DNA of 64,000 nt. Origin: DATEDA01 sp963827595 (GTDB taxonomy: Bacteria; Pseudomonadota; Gammaproteobacteria; Burkholderiales; SG8-39). The notes under the pieces are model-generated. The model worked only from the letters and a program-made list of their open reading frames with translations, was not told the origin of the DNA and did not search any database. The stretch covers positions 62,001 to 126,000 of the forward strand of contig CAWHBT010000006.1 in the NCBI GenBank assembly GCA_963827595.1, in the 5' to 3' direction. Positions 52,789 to 60,134 of this stretch are shown here, piece by piece; position 1 is the stretch's first letter; each line of letters starts with the position of its first letter. Made by a program: the position numbers and the translations under genes.

Positions 52789-53474
52789 CGAAGGTCTTCA
52801 CGATCGAGCGGAAGATCCGCTTCTCTCACTGCGACCCGGCGGGGATCGTCTACTTCGTCAACTTCTTCGACATGATCAACGCCGTCGTCGAGGACTGGTT
52901 CGGCGAGGCGGTCGGCCTGCCGTTCCAGGAGATGCACCGCGGACGCCGGATCGGGTTTCCGATCGTCGACACGGGGTGCCAGTTCTTCCGTCCGTGCCAC
53001 CTCGGCGACCTGCTGGTGCTGGAACTCTCGATCGCGCGCCTCGGCCGCAGCTCGATCGAGTTCGCGATCCGCGGGCGGGTCGGGGACGAGGAGAAGTTCC
53101 GGGCGCGCCACAAGGTCGCGATGGTGTCGCTGGAGACCTTCAAGGCGACTGCGATTCCGGACGACCTGCGGGGGAGGATGGAACCCTACGTCGGCACCGG
53201 CGGCGTGGTGGTGTTCCCGTGTGGGCTGTGGGAGCGGGCGACTGGGGCGGATGACGTGCACCGGTTGGTAATTTACGCCCCAGGTTGTTCGACCAGGACT
53301 CGGCGGTTAAGCGGCCCTTTCCAGGCGCGCAAGCGGGTACGTTTGCGGGTATCTCACCGAGCGCCCCGCTTGCAATGTCCGTCTCGCCAATCACCTAGTG
53401 GAGACGGTCGCGACTTTGCGCGAAAGGGGCTGCTCTACGGTAGATCCGGGCCGGAGAAGGAAAGCCACTACTAG
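52785..53474 (+). CDS. 4-hydroxybenzoyl-CoA thioesterase-like (hotdog) enzyme with abnormal read-through C-terminus
   Basis: Starts at GTG 52785, overlapping the alpha stop (GTGA). Residues 1-136 are a complete hotdog thioesterase: IRFSHCDPAGIVYFVNFFDM with the catalytic Asp, FPIVDTGCQFFRPCHLGDLL, IEFAIRGRVG, and an ending PDDLRGRMEPYV where relatives stop. The frame then runs on for about 90 residues of Arg/Ser-rich sequence unlike the family, to 53474. The natural stop seems lost at a junction near 53190-53200. Predicted to release the acid from the acyl-CoA made by the upstream oxidoreductases. Confidence 0.85.
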   Translation: MTKVFTIERKIRFSHCDPAGIVYFVNFFDMINAVVEDWFGEAVGLPFQEMHRGRRIGFPIVDTGCQFFRPCHLGDLLVLELSIARLGRSSIEFAIRGRVGDEEKFRARHKVAMVSLETFKATAIPDDLRGRMEPYVGTGGVVVFPCGLWERATGADDVHRLVIYAPGCSTRTRRLSGPFQARKRVRLRVSHRAPRLQCPSRQSPSGDGRDFARKGLLYGRSGPEKESHY

Positions 53475-53481
53475 TACGAGT

Positions 53482-53682
53482 TCAGCGGCAAGTCACAATC
53501 CGATCATCAACGACGCGGCACGTAGATTCCCGCGTCTCGATGTTTCGCTCGGCCGGGCTCATGCTGCTGTGCATGTACTGCGGACCGGATCGTTCTCCCG
53601 TGCCTTCCGCTGCGATCAGCATCAGAATTACGAACAAACACAGCAATAGCGTAAGGGCAAGCGTTGCCAGGATGCGAGTCAT
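53482..53682 (-). CDS. Small hypothetical membrane or secreted protein
   Basis: 66 residues. One strong N-terminal helix (MTRILATLALTLLLCLFVIL) followed by a polar tail ending STCRVVDDRIVTCR with two cysteines. No clear ribosome site. Composition is protein-like and unlike the shadows nearby. Unknown; located in the island. Confidence 0.45.
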   Translation of the reverse strand: MTRILATLALTLLLCLFVILMLIAAEGTGERSGPQYMHSSMSPAERNIETRESTCRVVDDRIVTCR

Positions 53683-53936
53683 GGCGCGTGTCTCTTACCA
53701 AAGGACCTTTGTAGCCATTCCTAGCGCTGCAGAACGCAAACTTGTGTGAAACCATGTGACTAAAGGCGCGCGACGTTACGCGAAGAAGGACTCGTCCCCT
53801 CGACCGTCGGCCAATCAACAGTGCCAACGCTCTCCGATCTTTGACTGTCGGCGCACGCAAGAGGGGATAGGCTTTTCTTGCCGGCGCGCCAGCTCGCCTT
53901 GACCCACGGGCGCGCCGAGGATAGGAGCGACCCGCT

Positions 53937-54056
53937 GTGATGATCTCGAAACCGGCACCGGTCTACGACGACGCCATGCGCGCGGTCTGGCAGGACATGC
54001 GCGTGGCAGCGCTAGTTGCGACAGTCGCGTTTTTGCTCGCGATCTTGCCTACCTGA
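53937..54056 (+). CDS. Small single-helix membrane protein (39 codons)
   Basis: Starts at GTG 53937 or ATG 53940 behind an AGGAG site at 53923-53927. It reads MISKPAPVYDDAMRAVW, then QDMRVAALVATVAFLLAILP and a stop. Acidic/polar head, then one hydrophobic helix at the very C-terminus, as in many tail-anchored small proteins. Unknown function. Ribosome site and helix make it more likely real than chance. Confidence 0.45.
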   Translation: MMISKPAPVYDDAMRAVWQDMRVAALVATVAFLLAILPT

Positions 54057-54109
54057 AGTACCCGCGAGCAACGCTGGATGGCCCAGCGGTACGTAAGGAG
54101 GAAATGACT

Positions 54110-54382
54110 ATGGCGAAGATCCTGCCGAAGGGGCACCTATCGTGTCTGTCGAGCGCTTTTCGGTATACGCCTGCTGTACAGACGAATGTCGCGGACACTC
54201 TCGCGGGGATCGCTCGGGAGATCAAGGCACGGGATTCACGGGAGCGAATCGAATCCTTGCCTGTTGTGCAACGTCCTCCTTTTGCTCGCGAGACGATGCG
54301 CTATCTCAATCTCGTCCCCGGACCCGGTCGGATCAGAGAAGGTGAACCTCGCCAAGACCGGGACCGGTTAGCGGCTGAGTAG
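54110..54382 (+). CDS. Small hypothetical protein
   Basis: 90 residues from ATG 54110; TAAGGAGGAAATGACT supplies an ideal ribosome site (ATG 54104 would be too close). The start SAFRYTPAVQTNVADTLAGI and REIKARDSRERIES looks genuine, a short helical protein. The second half (RPPFARETMRYLNLVPGPGR onwards) is less convincing and could be out of the original frame. Unknown. Followed by a GC-rich hairpin at 54413. Confidence 0.5.
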   Translation: MAKILPKGHLSCLSSAFRYTPAVQTNVADTLAGIAREIKARDSRERIESLPVVQRPPFARETMRYLNLVPGPGRIREGEPRQDRDRLAAE

Positions 54383-54412
54383 CCGCGCGGTCGGCGGCGC
54401 GCAGAAATGCGA

Positions 54413-54433
54413 ACCCCGCCACGCGGGCGGGGT
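54413..54433 (+). terminator. GC hairpin, possible terminator
   Basis: ACCCCGCC (54413-54420), five-base loop, GGCGGGGT (54426-54433). No T-run follows, so termination strength is uncertain. It lies 31 bases after the small gene at 54110. Confidence 0.4.
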
Positions 54434-54515
54434 CCTGGACCTGGATTCGACGTGTGGTAGAGCATCGGGGTGAGGGTACGGCCCTGCCTAGTCCACCGGG
54501 GATTCCAAGGGGCGC

Positions 54516-54722
54516 TTATTCTCGCCACTCCCACGGCGGCACGGGAGCGTCATCCGCCCACAGCCCGCGTTTCCGCAGACGGGCTTCCTCTTCCTCGCTC
54601 TTGTACCGTCCGCGATCATCCGGCGACCGCTCGTCGGCGTAGCGCCTGAACCACCACGCTAGCCCGACGCTGATCTGCGCGAGGCCCGCGTCGAGCGTCT
54701 TGCCGCAGCGCGGGCAGTCGAG
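54516..54722 (-). pseudogene. 3' remnant of a thermonuclease (SNase)-family gene
   Basis: The minus strand reads ...AQISVGLAWWFRRYADERSP, then DDRGRYKSEEEEARLRKRGL and WADDAPVPPWEWRE with a stop at 54516. This is the characteristic C-terminal block of proteobacterial staphylococcal-nuclease-like proteins (G-AWW-RRYA ... RRGLW-D-xPVPPWEWR). Upstream (LDCPRCGKTLDAG) has no match to the catalytic domain, and no start or signal is present. Only the last third of the gene remains. Confidence 0.65.
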
Positions 54723-54773
54723 CGGCTGCAGCCTGCCCAGAGGGGAGCTGTGGCGCCCCGCGGCTACCGCGGG

Positions 54774-54808
54774 TAAAACAAACGCGGCGTCCGTGGATCG
54801 GACGCCGC
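54774..54808 (-). terminator. Intrinsic terminator for the small secreted peptide gene
   Basis: A 10-bp perfect stem (GCGGCGTCCG at 54784-54793 with 54799-54808, five-base loop). On the minus strand the hairpin is followed by GTTTGTTTTA. It lies 62 bases after the peptide gene's stop. Confidence 0.7.
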
Positions 54809-54869
54809 GCGCAATCGTACCGAATCGATCGCTCAGCAGCGTTCTGCCGCTGATCCTGGTTCGCAGCGA

Positions 54870-55007
54870 CTACTTCTTTTCGTCATCGATGCATTTCTTT
54901 TGTGCATAACGGCTCGAAGGTCTTCCATTTCTCCGGCACCTGTCCGAAGACGGCCGAAGAGCCCAGTGCGAAAAGAGCAAGCGTGAGGGAAACGAGCAAC
55001 TCTTCAT
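54870..55007 (-). pseudogene. Small secreted cysteine peptide with two compensating indels
   Basis: ATG 55007 follows a perfect AAAGGAGATACAC ribosome site. The open frame gives a nonsense-like 45-residue product, but one base earlier the middle reads LLVSLTLALFALGSSAVFGQ and VPEKWKTFEPLCTKE, a textbook signal peptide and mature start. The last codons of the open frame (CIDDEKK, stop 54870) fit on again. One base is missing after ATGAAGAG and one extra A lies in ACAAAAGAAATGC. Intact form: about 45 residues, mature CTKKC pair. Function unknown. Confidence 0.6.
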
Positions 55008-55019
55008 GTGTATCTCCTT

Positions 55020-55845
55020 TGAATGACATGACTCAACTGCGCCGATTGCGGGAATGCACTAGCGGCCGAGCGATGCTGCAGGTCGCGCACGGATCTAGCA
55101 CGAACTGCGACACGGCGAGTTGGTCAACGCTCGTGGCAGAGAAGCGTTGACCGCGCGCGACAATACCCAATGGATTGTCGTCGCCCGACGACATTGCGGC
55201 CAAGCGAACTTCAGATGAATACCACTCCTCCTCGGTTGCACCACCGTCGGCAAGAACCCTGACCGTGCTCGAGCGGTGGGATCGCAGCCCCCACGCCGCA
55301 GGTGTCCTGAACACCCGGAACAACACCTGAACGCGGGCGGGACACTTTCGCGTGTCTGCATTTGTGACGCGCGCTCCTTCTTGTGCTCGCGGCGGAACGC
55401 CCTGCCCATTGTTACTATCCGCGGCTGGAAACTTATTCGCCACCCCCCACGTCTCAACAAAAAATGTGGTTCCCGACACCGATCCGAAGGGCGAAACCGT
55501 GGCGGTCGCTGTATTGTTACGTGCCGCTGCCCGCCGTACGATGGGAGACACCGCGGTGGAGCCAGGAGCCGGCGAAGCGCGCGCTGGAACGCCGACTCAC
55601 CTTGGTCAAGGATATGGAACCGGCTTGCCAGCTCGCGGCGGTAGTGGGAATCTCTCGCCGCTGGCCGTTCTAGACCGCCTGGAGCTTCACCCCGGCCGTG
55701 GTGATTTCGATATTCATCTGGCCTGAGTAGGCTAAGGGGCTCCCCGTTCGTCAGCCTGTACTCCCGAAGTCGAGCCCGAAGCGGCTTTTGACCAGCCCCA
55801 CGCGGCGAGCGTCGCTGAGCCCGTAGAGACCGGCACGACTTCCGC
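55020..55845. other. Region without a gene I can support
   Basis: About 825 bases of lower-GC sequence. Long open frames exist on both strands (plus 55352-55726; minus 55033-55551 and 55095-55847), but none has a good ribosome site, clear third-position bias or a family motif. They overlap one another. A short minus-strand start (MNIEITTAGVKLQAV at 55717) ends after 15 codons. It may hold decayed genes. Confidence 0.5.
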
Positions 55846-55869
55846 ATCCCCCGGAAATTTCCGGGGGAT
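55846..55869. repeat. 24-bp perfect palindrome
   Basis: Half-site ATCCCCCGGAAA followed directly by its reverse complement, centred between 55857 and 55858. No T-run. First of four inverted repeats in 174 bases. Confidence 0.85.
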
Positions 55870-55874
55870 CGCCA

Positions 55875-55898
55875 AATCCGTTAATCGGTTAACGGATT
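55875..55898. repeat. Inverted repeat, 10-bp arms, 4-base loop
   Basis: AATCCGTTAA (55875-55884), TCGG, TTAACGGATT (55889-55898). It is AT-rich compared with its surroundings and looks like an operator or recombinase core. Confidence 0.8.
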
Positions 55899-55946
55899 CT
55901 GGAACTACATCCGCAGAATCAAGGGTCGGGCTCGGAAAGCGTCGGC

Positions 55947-55962
55947 TATTCGCCGGCGAATA
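55947..55962. repeat. 16-bp perfect palindrome
   Basis: TATTCGCCGGCGAATA, third inverted repeat in the cluster. Confidence 0.8.
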
Positions 55963-55994
55963 TGCCGCGGGCGCCGGCTACGGGGGCCGCGATT

Positions 55995-56019
55995 CGCACG
56001 GCCATACAGAAGCCGTGCG
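55995..56019. repeat. Inverted repeat, 8-bp arms, 9-base loop
   Basis: CGCACGGC (55995-56002) and GCCGTGCG (56012-56019). Fourth inverted repeat in the cluster, about 50 bases before the 3' end of the minus-strand gene at 56067. Confidence 0.75.
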
Positions 56020-56066
56020 CGGAGGGGCGAACTGAAGGCGGGAGACGCCAGGCGCGGGCGGAAGGA

Positions 56067-56291
56067 CTAGCCTCCTTCCGCGAAGTCCCAGTGAGTGCCC
56101 CGATGGACCTCTAGGTAGCTGATGACTTTGTTCGTGCCGTCCAGGAGCACGACGAAGGCACCGCTGGGTCCATCAGGCGATACCGGAGGTAACGTGGCGA
56201 TGCGGCCGTGGACACGGATTTCCTCTACCACGATCCACACGCGCCGCCCTAGTCGAAGTCCCCGCGATGGCGACCACCGGCGATCCTCCAA
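56067..56291 (-). CDS. Small hypothetical protein
   Basis: Up to 74 residues from TTG 56291. The stretch VWIVVEEIRVHGRIATLPPV, GAFVVLLDGTNKVISYLEVH and THWDFAEGG is protein-like, with alternating beta strands. No family recognised. Start uncertain. The gene could also be a 3' fragment. Lies in the island, convergent toward the palindrome cluster. Confidence 0.4.
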   Translation of the reverse strand: MEDRRWSPSRGLRLGRRVWIVVEEIRVHGRIATLPPVSPDGPSGAFVVLLDGTNKVISYLEVHRGTHWDFAEGG

Positions 56292-56643
56292 CTAACGTGC
56301 GCCTTTGTGGCTCCGATAGAGATGCCCAAAGGCGAGTTAGAGGGGGGCTTACCGCGCTACCGACCTCAACGGTCAAGTCCGACTCGTCCGGGGAGATACT
56401 CCAATAGACGTTGCAAGGGATCGGCGAGCCACAGCCCAGCGGTTTTCAACAGCACCGCCGGTGTCAGGCGATCGGCGCGCCGGACTACCCTCTCTACGTC
56501 GCCGGCGAGCATGCGAGTGCCTGGCACGTAGGGGCGGCGGTGGGGCTGTCGAGCGCATACAGAGAACTGCACGGCGCTACTGATCCCCTATGCGGTGCGT
56601 GCCAGGATTGCGATTACCCGCCGCCGCCTGCCCCACCATCGAA

Positions 56644-56670
56644 GCAAAGGGCCCCGCGCGGGCCCTTTGC
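56644..56670. terminator. Strong symmetrical hairpin, probable bidirectional terminator
   Basis: GCAAAGGGCCC (56644-56654), CGCGC loop, GGGCCCTTTGC (56660-56670), an 11-bp perfect stem with A-run and T-run in the arms. It lies just before the transposase remnant. Confidence 0.6.
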
Positions 56671-56722
56671 GCTTCTGATGCATGGCGCTTTCGGATTGGG
56701 CCGCTGATCGTATTGAGGTCCG

Positions 56723-56905
56723 GGCGGGCGCGAGCTCTACGGCCGGCGCATCGCCACCGTAGAGCCGGTGTTCGCGAACCTGAGGCACAACAAGCGGCTA
56801 GACCGCTTCACGCTTCACTCACGACCGAAGGTGAACACGCAGTGGCGTCTGTACTGCCTGGTTCACAACATCGAGAAGCTGGCGCATCATGGATACGCGA
56901 GATAA
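56723..56905 (+). pseudogene. IS1182-family transposase, C-terminal remnant
   Basis: Reads ELYGRRIATVEPVFANLRHN, KRLDRFTLHSRPKVNTQWRL and YCLVHNIEKLAHHGYAR with a stop at 56905. This is the conserved C-terminal block of IS1182-type DDE transposases, with the catalytic glutamate in VEPVF. About 57 residues remain of a protein normally near 450. No terminal inverted repeats were identified. Marks past insertion and deletion in the island. Confidence 0.85.
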
Positions 56906-57132
56906 GAAGGCAGGAACGGGCGGGGGGCAACCCGCCGCTGCTGAGACCGAATCCGAGATCGAGGCCGACACGATGCGATTTCCGACCGTGCAGCGACGAC
57001 GCGCTCCGCACCGTCTCCAAGAACGGCTTTTTGCACAGCCTCGTTAGGTCTTTCGAATTGGCGGGCCCACGATGAGGAGTTGGCGCCACATCGCCCTGCT
57101 TCATAATCTTCCTCTCCAAGAGGCCGTGGGCA

Positions 57133-58188
57133 ATGAGCTCATCGCTCTGGCTCCGCAGTCTGACCAACGACTCCTGCACGAGCACTCCCGACCCGGGATT
57201 TCGTACGTTCTTTGGCCGCTTCCGAGGGATCCAGTTCGGTCGTCGTTTGAGCCCAAGCGCGCTCATTCTGCGCGACGATGTCACACCAAACCTTGACCTG
57301 CTGGTGGGCTTTAGAAACGCCCTCGCCATAGCAACCGTCGTTCAGGCATGGATGAGGTTTCTGTCTCACGGTGCCCAGCTTGAGTATTTCGAGTTCTCGG
57401 ATTACTTCGCACTTTATCCGTACACTCTTTCGAAGGATGGGCAGTATGTGGTCGTCAACTCTCCCGCATTGCTCGGCTTGGACGAAGTCGAAGAAGCTCC
57501 ACGGGTAGACAACGCCGGGGATCCCGACGGCCCGCCCCACACAGCAGTTCTACGATTCGTATTTGCTAGGGGCGCTGCTCGACGCGTCCGGAAAGAGAAG
57601 TTCATCCATCGCAGCAAAGCCTGGGAGCGGACAGCGCTCTTTCGATCTCTACAGATGGCCTATCGGGCAAGCGCGATGCCGTTTCAGAACAACGCGACCT
57701 TCGAAGACTACGGCGCCCAACTGTCTCTATGGGTCCGCGCCCATGAAATCCCTAACAAGACCCGAACAGGGTCAAGCAAGTCTCTCTGAGGTTCTATGCG
57801 TTCTTGCGAAGGCACGATTTCTTCGCCCAGCTCTGCGGGCGAAGCGGTACACGGCGCGCATGGGCAAGAACAGGGTGCGCATGTGTCTCGTGGAGAAGCT
57901 CTCTGCGAAATGCACGCATCTCGGAACCATTTTCTGCATGGAAATCCAGTAACCCCGAAGGATGTCTTCCCGGCGTCGCGCGGGGATGGCTACCCCCTCA
58001 CGTGCTTCGCACCTATTGTCTATCGCTGCGCGCTGTACTCCTTCCTTCGGGCTCTGGAACCAGGACGTGTATGCACCGGAGATAGAGAGACCGAGCGCGT
58101 CAGCAGATCCAGGTACGAGAAAGCGCTCATTGCTGCGACCCAGCGTGCAGAACGGAGGCTTCGTGGTGGATCGAGGCGAAAGACCTAA
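57133..58188 (+). pseudogene. Hypothetical HEPN-like protein, broken by two compensating frameshifts
   Basis: Segment A (57133-57750) reads LVGFRNALAIATVVQAWMRF, YFEFSDYFALYPYTLSKDGQ, WERTALFRSLQMAYRASAMP and GAQLSLWVRAHEI. Segment B (about 57752-57910, the frame one base later) reads EQGQASLSEVLCVLAKARFL. Segment C (to 58188, original frame) reads ASRNHFLHGNPVTPKDVF and FAPIVYRCALYSFL. Joined, they resemble a family of about 350-residue uncharacterised proteins. RNHFLH fits the HEPN RX4H ribonuclease motif, and the LWVRAHEI helix fits Apea-like HEPN proteins. Ends just before a strong terminator. The real start may lie further upstream. Confidence 0.6.
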
Positions 58189-58216
58189 CATCCGCATGAA
58201 CACGGACCCGTGGCCA

Positions 58217-58270
58217 GCGGGCTTCGCCCGCCCGTCTAGAGCTTGCTCATGAGCAAGCTCTTCTTCTTTT
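58217..58270 (+). terminator. Double hairpin with T-rich tail, intrinsic terminator
   Basis: GCGGGC-TTC-GCCCGC at 58217-58231, then a 22-bp palindrome (half-site GAGCTTGCTCA) at 58239-58260 followed by TTCTTCTTTT. Closes the plus-strand HEPN-like gene. Confidence 0.8.
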
Positions 58271-58421
58271 CAGCTGTGCCTCCTCGGTGCCCCCCTGGTG
58301 GAGCGGAGTTACAAACGACCGAGATCGGCCAAAAACCGTCATTTAGCTCGGCCACGCGCACCTGCCGCTACGCGTTTCTCGGCGTTGCCGATCCCCGGTC
58401 CCCTGCGCGTCTGGCAGCCGG

Positions 58422-59699
58422 CTAGCGAGGGGTGAACGGAGCCTGGTAGGGCTGGCCGAAAGCCACTCCGGCGACCACGGTGTTGGTGGGCTTGAGCGAA
58501 ACCTTGCCCGGGCGCTTGTTGTTGCGCGTGTCGACCCATTCCACCGGTGCGTTTACGATCTCGAGCACCGTCACGTCCGCGGGCGCGCCGACCTGCAGCG
58601 TGCCGTGCTTCGGCAGCCGATCGATCACCTTCGCCGGCGCCGCCGTCGTCATCGACACCACCTGCTCGAGCGTGAGGCCGAGCGCCATGAACTTTCCCAT
58701 TACGTTGGTGAGATAGGGCAGGCCGGGCGAGTTGCCGGAAAAAACATGGATGTCCGACGAGATCGTGTCGGGCAGCACTCCTTCGGCAAGGGCGGCTTCC
58801 GCGACGGTGAAGTCGAAGCTGCCGCCGCCGTGTCCGACGTCGAATACGACGCCGCGCTTCTTGGCGGCGTGCGCCGCGGGCAGCAGCTTTCCCTGCTGAA
58901 CGATGTTCGTGAACTGGCCCGCGTCGTTGGGGAAGCCGGTGAAGCAATGCGTAAGGATGTCGCCGGGGCGCAGCGTGTCGAGGATCTCCCTCATCAGATC
59001 CACCGACTCGACGCCGCCGATGTGGCACATGACCTTGGCGCCGCCGCCCGCGATCTGGCAGGCGCGGAGCGCACGCCGGAGCGGCTCCAAGCCGTGGCGC
59101 GCGATGACGTTCTGCGACATGCGCACCTTGATGCCAATGGCGATATCCGCGTTGTCAGCGAGAACCCGCGCGGCGGTCTCCGTCTGCGCGAAGTCGATGT
59201 TGAACAGCTCGCCGACCGGAAACGCGGAGAGGCCGATGTTGGCGATATGCACGAAGGCGTACAGCCTCGTGCGCGACTGCGCCGCCATGAAGCGGCGGTA
59301 GGTGGCGAACGTACTTGCGCCCGCATCGCCGGCTGAAACGGCGGTCGTGGTGCCCTGGTACGGGACCAGCTCGTCGGGCGGGATGCCGATGCCAGTGGTG
59401 AACACGTGAGAATGCAAGTCGATGAGACCGGGCACGACGAGCCGCCCGGCCGCGTTGAGCACGCGATTAGCGCGCGCAGCCGGGATGTCGGCCTCCACGG
59501 CCTCGATCTTGCCGAAACGCATTCCGATGTCGCGCCTGGCGCGCAGGCTTTGGCTGGGATCGAGCATCTCGCCGCCCTTGATGACGAGGTCGAACTTGTC
59601 GTCCGGCCCCATCGCGGCGCGCGCCGCCAGGCCGACCGAGCCCGCGGCGAATGCCGCCCCAATGCCTGCCACCAGCTTCCGGCGCTTGAACGAAGTCAT
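58422..59699 (-). CDS. Exported amidohydrolase/deacetylase-family metallohydrolase
   Basis: 425 residues. N-terminus FKRRKLVAGIGAAFAAGSVG has a twin-arginine-like motif lacking the full consensus. Dihydroorotase-like barrel: DLVIKGGEMLDPSQ, VVPGLIDLHSHVF (HxH), GIKVRMSQNV with the bridging lysine position, MCHIGGV, ILTHCF, and SSDIHVFSG with the catalytic Asp. C-terminal APADVTVLEI closes the beta domain. Matches the EF_0837/AHA_3915 amidohydrolase group, whose known members act on N-acyl or hydantoin-like substrates. Probably periplasmic. Confidence 0.9.
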   Translation of the reverse strand: MTSFKRRKLVAGIGAAFAAGSVGLAARAAMGPDDKFDLVIKGGEMLDPSQSLRARRDIGMRFGKIEAVEADIPAARANRVLNAAGRLVVPGLIDLHSHVFTTGIGIPPDELVPYQGTTTAVSAGDAGASTFATYRRFMAAQSRTRLYAFVHIANIGLSAFPVGELFNIDFAQTETAARVLADNADIAIGIKVRMSQNVIARHGLEPLRRALRACQIAGGGAKVMCHIGGVESVDLMREILDTLRPGDILTHCFTGFPNDAGQFTNIVQQGKLLPAAHAAKKRGVVFDVGHGGGSFDFTVAEAALAEGVLPDTISSDIHVFSGNSPGLPYLTNVMGKFMALGLTLEQVVSMTTAAPAKVIDRLPKHGTLQVGAPADVTVLEIVNAPVEWVDTRNNKRPGKVSLKPTNTVVAGVAFGQPYQAPFTPR

Positions 59700-60134
59700 G
59701 TTGCCCCCTCCCTCATCGATATCGCGGCCGCCTAATCTACAACAGCGCCACAGATCATGTGTCTTTCTTGAGCAGGATTTAGGAAAACGGCGAACTCGTC
59801 TATCCGGAACGTGCGCCCGGGATGGATCACTACCGCAGTGTCCGCGGTCGCCAGCAGATAGGACTATCCTCGCCGGGAACTGGCGCCCTTCACCGCTGAC
59901 GCGAGCCAGGATCGAGATGTTCTTCGCCCTGGTCGCCGTGCAGCGTTTCGTGTGGAGGGTCAGGCGCGCCGGACGTTCGTGACTCTGCTCTCAGGGGACT
60001 TGGCGGCCGGCCGGTCCATGCCGGCGAAGAGGCTGCGCCTGGAAATCGCCAGGCACTATTCTGGCCACAGGCCCAGCCAGAGTTGGCCGAGGCTGCTGCA
60101 CAATGCGACATCACATCGGCCAAAGGGGAGACAA
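59700..60134. other. 435-base intergenic region without a supported gene
   Basis: Divergent spacer between the metallohydrolase and DUF502 genes. No frame with a ribosome site or domain was found. It presumably holds both promoters; no -35/-10 pair stands out. Confidence 0.5.

Noticed and set aside
53200..53420. tRNA or tmRNA at the island edge as an integration target
   Set aside because: No cloverleaf or conserved T-arm sequence could be found on either strand.
55352..55726. Plus-strand 124-codon frame in the island
   Set aside because: No ribosome site, mixed third-position usage and overlapping minus-strand frames; could be chance.
55846..55898. Integron attC site
   Set aside because: The inverted repeats lack the GTTRRRY core and the usual R/L box order.
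56366..56572. Minus-strand 68-codon frame (AGDVERVVRRADRLTPAVLL)
   Set aside because: Protein-like but short, with no ribosome site or recognisable family; not enough support to call.
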